Shown: in pieces, positions 1 to 6,162 of the stretch | Numbering within the stretch: the first letter of the stretch is position 1 | Layout of the letters: every line of letters starts with the position of its first letter | Program-made: the position numbers and the translations under genes | From: Planctomycetota bacterium | GTDB lineage: Bacteria; Planctomycetota; Phycisphaerae; Sedimentisphaerales; Anaerobacaceae | Length of the DNA: 7,773 nucleotides | Assembly: GCA_026386835.1 (NCBI GenBank) | Contig: JAPLMV010000045.1 | Location: 1-7,773, forward strand | Direction: 5' to 3' | Notes under the pieces: generated by a model | The model's database searches: none | Told to the model about the DNA's origin: nothing | What the model saw: only the letters and a program-made list of their open reading frames with translations

Positions 1-85
1 ACTTAAGCGTGGCAATGTCTGTGGGTGTATGCGGCTGTATACGCATGGCAAGTTTCCTTTTTAGAACAACTATGCCATACAGTAA

Positions 86-229
86 ACGATAGCGCAAGTT
101 TTATTTTCCTGGCGCGCGAAAATTTATTGGAATGCGTATAAGATAACCATTAAAGATATCGAGAGATTTAGAGCATCTCGACTTAAGACGGCAATTGTCG
201 CTGCTACGGCAAATAGAGAGATCAAGACG
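86..229 (+). other. In-frame upstream extension of the integrase (N-terminal core-binding domain, no start codon)
   Basis: The integrase frame is open back to position 86, after stops at 62-64 and 83-85, but has no ATG, GTG or TTG before the TTG at 230. From about 146 the translation reads ITIKDIERFRASRL, then a TANREIKTLRRIFNL segment that runs across position 230. This is the typical second half of the SAM-like core-binding domain of phage-type integrases. Coding homology therefore starts well upstream of the TTG. The expected first roughly 60-100 residues cannot be recognised in any frame between 1 and 145. The gene is either 5'-damaged by a frameshift or deletion, or it uses an unusual start. 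Confidence 0.6.
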
Positions 230-1036
230 TTGAGACGAATTTTCAATCTTGCGATAATCAGAGCTTATCTCCCTAAAGATGCAAACCCATGCAAAGGACT
301 CCCAATGTTAAAGGTGGGTTCTAAGCACAACAAGTATGTAAAGCCGGAAGAATTTCGCAATATATATGACAACGCACCGGATTCTCTCTGGAGAGCATTC
401 TTGGTGACGGTTTACACAACAGGGCTAAGATTGCGGGAGGCGATTAATTTGACATGGCAAGATGTTGACTTTGCCACATGTGAACTACATGTTACCCGCA
501 AGAAACGTGAGGGTTTTGTTCAGGCGTGGACCCCAAAGGATCACGAAATGCGAACTATTCCATTGCCTGAACAGGCGGTTGGGTTGCTGGCAACTTGGCA
601 GTCTGTTGCTCCTGAAGAATGTCCTTATGTATTTATGGACCAAGGTCGGTGGGGCTATTATCGGCGACAAGTTGAACTTGGTAAATGGGTAAGTGATCGA
701 GACTTGGTCAACAATGTCCTGCGGCGATTTAAGACGTTGTGTCGAAAAGCGAAGGTGAGTCCATACACTATACATGACATGCGACGCTCTTGTTTAAACA
801 ATTGGGCTAAGCATCTCCCAATCCATGTAGTAAAAGAGCTAGCTGGTCACAGTGACATTAAGACGACGCAGCAGTTTTACCTTTCTGTTCAACCTGAGGA
901 TATTAGCAGTGCCCAAAAAGTGCAAGAATTGGTTGTTGGTAAAATCCCTAAAAATGATCTGACTGCCCCAAAACTGACCCACTCTACTGAAAAACGGTCT
1001 TTTCCTGGGAAGCGAGGATTTTTACAAAAGATGTAA
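230..1036 (+). CDS. Tyrosine recombinase / phage-type integrase (5' end incomplete or decayed)
   Basis: This is a site-specific DNA recombinase of the tyrosine integrase family. Such enzymes integrate and excise mobile elements through a covalent 3'-phosphotyrosine intermediate. Numbering from the TTG at 230, the catalytic set is complete: R67 in TTGLRLRE, K103 in the beta-hairpin (WTPKDHEMRTIPL), H182 and R185 in IHDMRRS, H207 in LAGHSD, and nucleophile Y217 in QQFYLSV. The 268 residues are short for the family (usually about 330-400). The TTG lies inside the core-binding domain, which continues upstream in frame, so the annotated start is only the first permitted start codon; a GAGAG 10 bases before it is a poor ribosome site. 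The basic tail after residue 240 is typical. The gene ends 28 bp from the 3' end of a convergent tRNA-Arg, the usual arrangement at the end of an integrative element, whose body would lie left of this window. The family call is firm; whether the protein is active is uncertain because of the N-terminus. Confidence 0.9.
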   Translation: MRRIFNLAIIRAYLPKDANPCKGLPMLKVGSKHNKYVKPEEFRNIYDNAPDSLWRAFLVTVYTTGLRLREAINLTWQDVDFATCELHVTRKKREGFVQAWTPKDHEMRTIPLPEQAVGLLATWQSVAPEECPYVFMDQGRWGYYRRQVELGKWVSDRDLVNNVLRRFKTLCRKAKVSPYTIHDMRRSCLNNWAKHLPIHVVKELAGHSDIKTTQQFYLSVQPEDISSAQKVQELVVGKIPKNDLTAPKLTHSTEKRSFPGKRGFLQKM

Positions 1037-1064
1037 CCCTTTGAAGAATAAAGGATTATGAAAA

Positions 1065-1138
1065 TGCGCCTGACAAGACTCGAACTTGTAACCTTTGGTT
1101 CCGTAGACCAATGCTCTATCCAATTGAGCTACAGGCGC
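1065..1138 (-). tRNA. tRNA-Arg (anticodon ACG)
   Basis: The minus strand folds as a complete 74-nt cloverleaf. The acceptor arms are GCGCCTG and CAGGCGC. The D stem is GCTC/GAGC with loop AATTGGATA. The anticodon stem is TTGGT/ACCAA with loop CTACGGA (anticodon ACG, read as ICG after deamination, decoding CGN arginine codons). The variable loop is AGGTT, and the T stem is ACAAG/CTTGT with a standard TTCGAGT loop. The discriminator is A and the CCA tail is not encoded. The 3' end faces the integrase 28 bp away, so this is the likely attachment site. No second copy of the tRNA 3' segment is present in the window, so the other att copy would lie to the left. Confidence 0.96.
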
Positions 1139-1163
1139 AAATATTTATAAACAAGGATGTTAC

Positions 1164-1271
1164 ATGTCACAGTTCAAAATTAAAATAAAAAGTCATTCAA
1201 ATAAATTCCCTCCTACTTTACATGCAACGGGCCAATATTGCAAGAAGATTAAAGGCAAGTCGTATTACTAA
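1164..1271 (+). pseudogene. Remnant of a second integrase: N-terminal 35 residues, then a stop
   Basis: A short reading frame begins at an ATG with a good ribosome site: AAGGA at 1153-1157, six bases before the start. It encodes 35 residues and ends at TAA. The second half (FPPTLHATGQYCKKIKGKSYY) resembles, from memory, the start of planctomycete-type integrases, where a pattern like FPLxxHxxGQYCKKIxGKxYYFG precedes the DNA-binding arm. Here the TAA falls where Phe-Gly would follow. Beyond it only five more codons are open, and the 3' end of the peptidase gene begins at 1283, so the rest of the enzyme is missing. It reads away from the 5' end of the tRNA, so it is a separate event from the left-hand integrase. 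It could instead be a genuine 35-residue protein, which I think less likely. Confidence 0.45.
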
Positions 1272-1282
1272 GGAGGCATTTT

Positions 1283-4200
1283 TTATTGATTCTGCCAGAC
1301 AACAGCGAAGTCCGCTAAATCCAGGAAATTAACAATGTTATCATCATCCTTGTAGAAATCGCCCGGAATATCCTGTCCCATCATGAGCCAATTTTCACAC
1401 ATAATCGCTAAATCACCAAAACCGATTGAGCCATCACAATCAAGGTCGTAAATGTTATTTGCGACATAGTTCTGAACCGCGATATCTCCGAGAACATTGG
1501 AGTATGTTTTGCTGTTGGGATCGAACGTATAATAGTTCTTTGCAGGCGTTACCGTGCCGGACCAGTTGTAATTTACCCATACCTCATAGAAACCGTTAGC
1601 ATCGGTTGCGGTCAAGTTTCCACCGTTGTTTGCAGTTACTTCTACGCCCTTTATTGGTATGTTGCAATCGTTGTTCCGTACATAGCCGCTGATGGTGAAG
1701 GTCAACAGCCTGCCGGTATAGTCCTGGTTATTGTGGTCTGCGAGAACATTTGTGTATAGTATATTCGGCTCATCAAACGCATAGGCGTACTTTGTGGGCG
1801 CAACTGTACCGGACCAGTTATAATCTACCACTACTTTATAATAACCATTTGCATCTGTTTTATCAAACCAGCCGCCGTATCTGCTCGTCCATTGCCCGCC
1901 GCCATTTTCTGCGGACACATTTACATCACTAATTGGTGTAATCCCGTCAGAGTTCAGAACATGACCGGCAATGGCAAAAGTGGACAGTGTTGCAGTATAG
2001 TCATTTACCTCGTTGGTAACGACATTGTTATACAATATGCTATTCGGTTCAAAAGTATACCCTTGCTTTATTGGTGTGGCAGTTCCGGACCAATTGTATG
2101 GCACTACTACTTCGTAGTAACCATTAACATCGGTAATATCGGTGCTTCCACCATTATTATTTGCGTCTATAAACACACCTGCAACAGATATATTGGCATC
2201 AGGTTCTGTGATATAACCCGAGATAATGCGAGGGACGGAACCGAGAGATACCACAAGGTCAACAGCCGAGCCGATATTGACGGTTGTTCCGCCGGCTGGA
2301 TTCTGACTGATTACAAGACCTGTTGCCGCCGTGTCGCTGTATTGACTGCCAACAGTGCCTACCGTCAGATTGTCTACGGCGGTGATAGCAACTGTGGCAT
2401 CGGGTAGTGTCATGCCGACAACATTAGGAACTATAGGCTTGAAGTTGGCCGAAACGTTTTTATTGCCGTTCATCTGTATCGAGGTTGGGTTAGTGTTTCC
2501 CGAAAGATCGCCAGACCAGTCGGATAACTGCCAACGACTGTCCTGTGGTACGGCTTGCAGAGTGACATTTGTACCTGTCGTGAATGAACCCGACCACGGT
2601 AACGCTCGAAGTGTGCCATTCACTATCACGCTTCCGTTGCCTGATTTAGACAGGTTCAATGTGTAGTTCGGCAAAACCCCAACCCCAGTGATCTTTACAT
2701 CATCGATATTCCAGCCGGAATATCGCCAGGAGGAATCTGTGGGCCCCATGCCCCAGCGGATATACACGGTCGGCTGGTTGTCGGCGATGGTGGAGATATT
2801 AAAAGTTTGCAGCTTCCAGCTTGAATCCGTAATTTCCGAGGGATTTGACCAGATGGTACTCCAGCTTGAACCATTATTCGAAACCTGAATATAGGCATGG
2901 TCATACAGTGGGTTTTCGACATTCAGCCAGCGATAAAACGTTAATGTCACAGCCGTTTGATTTGTGCAGTCAATGGCCGGCGTTTTTGCCCATCGCGTGG
3001 AAGTAATCGAATTTTCATAATCGCCCAGCAAATTATAGCCGACAACATTGGTGCCTGTGTAGCCGGCCTTTGGGTCACGCTTGCCGCCGTACCCTCCTCC
3101 AGAACCGGTTGGAGTTCCCCACTCCCATAGACTATCTAATGTCCAGCCGGGGTTGGTGTCCATGTTTGCCAGGTAAATCGCATCGATAATATTAATCGAA
3201 ACAGTTGCGATATTGGAATCCCCGGCACGGGGCGCGACGCCACCGTCGTTTGCTTTGAACTGTAAACTGTCCGTACCGCTATAGCTGGTATTGGGCGTAT
3301 AAACGACCTGATTGCCGCTGCCAACCAAGGTGTATGGAACTGCACCTATGCTGCCCGCATTGGGGTCGCTCAAAGCCCCATGTGTTGGCAGTGAGGTAAT
3401 AATGTAATTTAAGACGCTAGGCGGATTGGGCCGACCGTCATCAGTGGCAACCAGCGTGATCGACACGAAGGTATTAATCAGTGTGTCGACGCTGCCTGTT
3501 TGTGCAACTGGCGGCTGGGGAACAGAGCCATTGTCATATACAAAGCTCATCGAGGCGCCCGCTGCCGAAATACTATAGAGTGTATTACCGGTGACGATGA
3601 TGTTTCCACTTTGATAGGCATCTGTATTGGGATAATTTCCCGGTCCTGTGCCAATCTGGGAGACACCTGCGGAGTGGTAGACATCATACAGGTCTCCGCG
3701 GTTGTCACCCTTTTCGAGATTATAATTACCGTCGGCTTGCAGCAGTGCTACACGGTAATGGTTTCCATTGGCGGGCCAACCGGCCTGACCTGGATAGCCT
3801 TCGGTGTTGTCGCCGGCAAGGTCGTCAATGTGATAAATGCACAGCCCGCCCTGCGGCATCGTGGATTCGATACCGACCGGCTGACGGTTTTCGATGAGCA
3901 GGTATTCGTTGGACGGATACCCGTAATTGATGCGATAGACCTTCGGGTTCGTTTCGGCCTGTCCAATTGTGTAAGATCCGGGCGTTCTTATGACTGTCGG
4001 CGTTACCCAGCCGAGTTTGATCTTGCTCCATGCTGAAAAGTGCGGTGGATGAAGTTGGGAGCCGTCAAAGCCCCATGAATTGGCCATCAACTCCCATGAG
4101 CCAATGCCTTCGCCGGAGCCGACCGTGTCATACAGGTCGGGCAGGCCGAAAAAGTGTCCCGTTTCGTGGGCGATCACACCAAATCGGACAATGCTGGTTC

Positions 4201-5116
4201 CGCTGGTTCCCCAGAGAGCAGGCTCTGTGTGGTAATCCCAAACCTTGACTCCTTCTGCACTTGTCCATGTGTAGGATGTTACCCACCGGTGCGACCAAAT
4301 CCAGTTTCCCCCGCCCCCTCCGGTTTCCGCACCATAGCCGGAATGAATAATATCAATCGCATCGATATAGCCGTCGTGGTCGTTATCGAATTGTGAAAAA
4401 TCTACCAGCGGATCGGCCAGATTCAGCGCGTCCTCGACCATTTTCTGAGCATTTTTGGGATAGCTTCCTGTGCCATTGTTTCCGTTGGCATAGTACGCTT
4501 CTGTGTTGGGAAGTGTTACCCATACCGTAACGGTACTTTGCAGCGTCATCACGCCGTAGGAATTTTCCAGGTATAGGTCTTTGACGCTGCCGGTTGGTGC
4601 CAGTGTCGGGTTGCCGCCGGTCTGGTTGAACAAAATGTCATAATCGCCGGGATCTCGCGTATGCACGCCAAGCGTATGGTCGCTGAACTTGCACAGGATG
4701 ACGAGGTTTTTGACCGTTCCAGAAGGGGGTACCATGTCGGGTGCGGTTGGTGATTCACTGCTGCCAGATAGAAGGGACGGATTCATTGATCGTCTGACTG
4801 CGGCCGGCGGCAGCGTTTTCTTTTTCAGCCCTGCGGTCTTAGGGTTATGCACACCGACGGTCAGTGGCGTTGCTATTAACTGAATGTCCTTGTCGAGCTG
4901 GCCATAGGCGTATCGGCCGTTGTCACAGACGACGGTATAGCCGTCAGTATCTTCGTACCAGTGAAACCGCTCGTCGCCGTGGATATAAATCCGGACGGTC
5001 TTGCCGTCGGGCTGGCGGACATCAATGGGGGCGGGGCTGGCAGGCATCGCAAACACACTGCGGCACATTAATACCAGAAACAATGTAAATGTGGTACAAA
5101 GTACTGTTTTTTTCAT
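1283..5116 (-). CDS. Secreted M6-family metallopeptidase (immune inhibitor A-like) with modular C-terminus and dockerin-like end
   Basis: This 1277-residue protein is a predicted exported zinc protease. Residues 1-23 are a signal peptide (MKK, hydrophobic core, cut after VFA). The M6 family pattern HWYEDTDGYTV is at 52-62 and a calcium-loop-like DNDHDGYID at 244-252. The active site HETGHFFGLPDLYD at 317-330 supplies zinc ligands H317, H321 and probably D327, with catalytic E318. After the protease (to about 527) come, in order: a cadherin/Ig-like domain (about 536-644, ending in a YTPNTSYSGTDSLQFKAND signature), a jelly-roll or MAM-like adhesive domain (646-811), a bacterial repeat domain (817-893), a PASTA-like domain (895-958), three carboxypeptidase-regulatory-like repeats (963-1220), and a dockerin-like pair of calcium loops (1222-1277). 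In the last module loop 1 keeps D1224, D1226, D1228 and D1235. Loop 2 has Y1255 in place of the first Asp. It is likely a large extracellular or surface-bound protein that degrades proteins. The start is supported by the signal peptide, but its ribosome site (GGATGAGCGG) is weak. Confidence 0.92.
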   Translation of the reverse strand: MKKTVLCTTFTLFLVLMCRSVFAMPASPAPIDVRQPDGKTVRIYIHGDERFHWYEDTDGYTVVCDNGRYAYGQLDKDIQLIATPLTVGVHNPKTAGLKKKTLPPAAVRRSMNPSLLSGSSESPTAPDMVPPSGTVKNLVILCKFSDHTLGVHTRDPGDYDILFNQTGGNPTLAPTGSVKDLYLENSYGVMTLQSTVTVWVTLPNTEAYYANGNNGTGSYPKNAQKMVEDALNLADPLVDFSQFDNDHDGYIDAIDIIHSGYGAETGGGGGNWIWSHRWVTSYTWTSAEGVKVWDYHTEPALWGTSGTSIVRFGVIAHETGHFFGLPDLYDTVGSGEGIGSWELMANSWGFDGSQLHPPHFSAWSKIKLGWVTPTVIRTPGSYTIGQAETNPKVYRINYGYPSNEYLLIENRQPVGIESTMPQGGLCIYHIDDLAGDNTEGYPGQAGWPANGNHYRVALLQADGNYNLEKGDNRGDLYDVYHSAGVSQIGTGPGNYPNTDAYQSGNIIVTGNTLYSISAAGASMSFVYDNGSVPQPPVAQTGSVDTLINTFVSITLVATDDGRPNPPSVLNYIITSLPTHGALSDPNAGSIGAVPYTLVGSGNQVVYTPNTSYSGTDSLQFKANDGGVAPRAGDSNIATVSINIIDAIYLANMDTNPGWTLDSLWEWGTPTGSGGGYGGKRDPKAGYTGTNVVGYNLLGDYENSITSTRWAKTPAIDCTNQTAVTLTFYRWLNVENPLYDHAYIQVSNNGSSWSTIWSNPSEITDSSWKLQTFNISTIADNQPTVYIRWGMGPTDSSWRYSGWNIDDVKITGVGVLPNYTLNLSKSGNGSVIVNGTLRALPWSGSFTTGTNVTLQAVPQDSRWQLSDWSGDLSGNTNPTSIQMNGNKNVSANFKPIVPNVVGMTLPDATVAITAVDNLTVGTVGSQYSDTAATGLVISQNPAGGTTVNIGSAVDLVVSLGSVPRIISGYITEPDANISVAGVFIDANNNGGSTDITDVNGYYEVVVPYNWSGTATPIKQGYTFEPNSILYNNVVTNEVNDYTATLSTFAIAGHVLNSDGITPISDVNVSAENGGGQWTSRYGGWFDKTDANGYYKVVVDYNWSGTVAPTKYAYAFDEPNILYTNVLADHNNQDYTGRLLTFTISGYVRNNDCNIPIKGVEVTANNGGNLTATDANGFYEVWVNYNWSGTVTPAKNYYTFDPNSKTYSNVLGDIAVQNYVANNIYDLDCDGSIGFGDLAIMCENWLMMGQDIPGDFYKDDDNIVNFLDLADFAVVWQNQ
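1457..2230 (-). repeat. Three tandem protein repeats of 81-91 residues (carboxypeptidase-regulatory-like beta domains)
   Basis: Residues 963-1044, 1046-1136 and 1140-1220 of the peptidase share one pattern: I(S/A)G(Y/H)V at the start, an N(N/G)GG segment, then TDxNGYYEVxVxYNWSGTxxPxKxxYxF, and YxNVxxD near the end. The YNWSGT box lies at residues 1007-1012, 1099-1104 and 1183-1188 (window 2081-2098, 1805-1822 and 1553-1570). Its DNA is nearly the same each time (CCGGACCA then GTTRTA or ATTGTA). These are prealbumin-like spacer or adhesion modules. The repeats have diverged elsewhere, so duplication was not recent. Confidence 0.8.
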
Positions 5117-5314
5117 TTACCGCTCATCCAAAAATTGTGTCTGCCGACGTTGCAAATTTTGAAAGGTAAACCCTAAAAGACTTGGATTCCATCCTCACTC
5201 CTATCCTGCACAATGGGACAAAAGCCCCCGTGCGTGCGGCCACATCAAGGCAAAAATCATAGGGAAAAAACAGTTCCCACCTTAAGTTTCTGTCATAATA
5301 ACACTATATCCTGA

Positions 5315-5343
5315 ATTATATTAGAATTTGGACAATTTGTCAA
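5315..5343 (-). promoter_or_regulatory. Consensus sigma70-type promoter for the metallopeptidase gene
   Basis: On the minus strand TTGACA (5343-5338) and TATAAT (5320-5315) are separated by exactly 17 bases. Both hexamers match the consensus fully. Transcription would begin near 5308, about 190 bases before the peptidase ATG at 5116. The surrounding region is AT-rich, so a chance match is possible, but two perfect hexamers at the best spacing upstream of a gene are unusual. Confidence 0.6.
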
Positions 5344-5355
5344 TTAAATTATAGG
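5328..5355 (+). promoter_or_regulatory. Candidate promoter for the sugar transferase operon
   Basis: TTGGAC (5328-5333) and TATAGG (5350-5355) are 16 bases apart on the plus strand, directly overlapping the leftward promoter. If both work, polymerases would compete for the same DNA and the two transcription units would be coupled. A second possible pair, TTGCAA then TATTAT with a 19-base spacer, lies near 5384-5414. I found no sigma54 (GG-N10-GC) element. Confidence 0.25.
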
Positions 5356-5448
5356 ACTCTTTTGGGGCCAAATAGATTTAACTTGCAATTATTCACGATT
5401 GAAAGCATATTATGACATGAAAATCCCAGAGTAATTATACCGCTGGAG

Positions 5449-5488
5449 TGCTGGTTCTCCGCAGGACGCCTTACGGCGAAAATCAGCA
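5449..5488 (+). promoter_or_regulatory. Stem-loop in the leader of the sugar transferase gene
   Basis: TGCTGGTT (5449-5456) pairs over eight bases, including one G-U, with AATCAGCA (5481-5488). Inside it CGCC (5467-5470) pairs with GGCG (5475-5478) around the loop TTAC, leaving a ten-base unpaired stretch on the 5' side. The structure ends 12 bases before the ATG at 5501 and no T-run follows, so it is not an ordinary terminator. It could affect translation of the transferase, which has no clear Shine-Dalgarno sequence, or be a protein or small-molecule binding element. It matches no RNA family I recognise. Confidence 0.35.
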
Positions 5489-5500
5489 TAAAATAATCTA

Positions 5501-6130
5501 ATGAACATAATTTATATAAAAATAATTATAGATTTGATAATAGCCGCAGTTCTAAGTCTGATACTTCTTCCGTTATTTATCATAATTTGGCTTCTTATTA
5601 AAATCTCCAGCCCTGGTTCCGTTATTTTCAGACAGCAAAGAGCAGGCAAAGATGGCGAACCATTCATTTTTTATAAATTCCGCACGATGAGGACGGATGT
5701 TGACCCATTTGGGGCAAGTCCAAAATCTGGTGAGGATTCGCGTTTAACCAAAATCGGTAAATTCCTTCGCGAATATTCACTCGATGAACTGCCGCAGTTG
5801 TTTAATATATTGAAAGGCGATATGAGCATCGTCGGGCCTCGGCCTCTTTATATGTCCCAGATTGCCGAATGGAACGACCGTCATAAAAAACGCCTGCTCG
5901 TAAAGCCGGGTCTTACCGGCCTGGCACAAATCTCCGGAAGGGGGGAACTGACAAGAGAAGAAAAACTTGAACTCGATGTCAGGTATGTTGAGACTGCGGG
6001 TTTTGGGCTTGATTTGAAAATAATCCTGATGACTATTCGCCAGGTCTTTACACGAAAGAATATATATGAGAAAAAATACTCTAAGACCGAGTTCACCCGC
6101 GGAGAGTCGAGAAAAGAACAGGGACAATAA
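5501..6130 (+). CDS. Bacterial sugar transferase (short, PglC-like phosphoglycosyl transferase)
   Basis: This membrane-bound enzyme moves a sugar-1-phosphate from a nucleotide sugar to undecaprenyl phosphate, the first step of lipid-linked glycan (exopolysaccharide, O-antigen or glycoprotein glycan) synthesis. All 209 residues form the catalytic unit of the family without the extra N-terminal membrane domain of WcaJ/WbaP-type enzymes. There is one N-terminal membrane segment (about 3-34) with a helix-breaking P24, as in re-entrant monotopic enzymes. The family motifs follow in order: KFRTM (59-63), the catalytic Asp-Glu pair D95-E96 in SLDELPQL, VGPRP (111-115), and KPGLTGLAQISGR (135-147). 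An in-frame stop at 5489 fixes 5501 as the first ATG; no clear ribosome site precedes it. The next gene starts 32 bp after its stop, so the two are probably co-transcribed. The sugar cannot be told from sequence alone. Confidence 0.92.
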   Translation: MNIIYIKIIIDLIIAAVLSLILLPLFIIIWLLIKISSPGSVIFRQQRAGKDGEPFIFYKFRTMRTDVDPFGASPKSGEDSRLTKIGKFLREYSLDELPQLFNILKGDMSIVGPRPLYMSQIAEWNDRHKKRLLVKPGLTGLAQISGRGELTREEKLELDVRYVETAGFGLDLKIILMTIRQVFTRKNIYEKKYSKTEFTRGESRKEQGQ

Positions 6131-6162
6131 AGAAGTAATCATTTATTTTTTACCTTAGACCG

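Larger units (their letters stand above)
5117..5500. other. Divergent intergenic control region (384 bp)
   Basis: This gap separates the leftward peptidase from the rightward sugar transferase. The part from about 5281 to 5440 is strongly AT-rich and holds candidate promoters for both directions. On the minus strand the peptidase leader (about 5308 to 5117) contains a small hairpin (GGGAA at 5262-5266 pairing with TTCCC at 5274-5278), a possible GCAC...GTGC stem around 5208-5235, and a 22-codon frame (5192 down to 5124). I see no known riboswitch, no convincing gene and no transposon end. On the plus side a stem-loop sits just before the transferase. Confidence 0.6.

Noticed and set aside
1038..1054. 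Terminator hairpin CCTTT-GAAGAAT-AAAGG between the integrase and the tRNA
   Set aside because: It has only five weak pairs and no T-run on either strand directly after the stem.
1031..1098. Near-repeat TGTAACCCTTTG (1032-1043) and TGTAACCTTTGG (1087-1098) as a possible att pair
   Set aside because: It is only about 12 bases with a shifted match, 55 bp apart, and one copy is inside the tRNA. It is too short and too close to be the two ends of an element.
1283..1460. PEP-CTERM sorting signal at the end of the peptidase
   Set aside because: The C-terminus has two calcium-loop motifs and ends in VVWQNQ. There is no Pro-Glu-Pro followed by a hydrophobic helix and a basic tail.
1750..2666. Plus-strand open frames of 60-171 codons inside the peptidase gene (also 3500-4396 and 4689-5088)
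   Set aside because: They lie opposite the firmly supported metallopeptidase, have low-complexity or Cys/Arg-rich products and no recognisable motifs. They are shadows of the real frame.
5160..5290. Cyclic-di-GMP (GEMM) riboswitch in the peptidase leader, suggested by CACGCACGGGGGC
   Set aside because: The resemblance stops there. The second conserved part (GGACGCAAAGCC-like) and the closing stem are absent.
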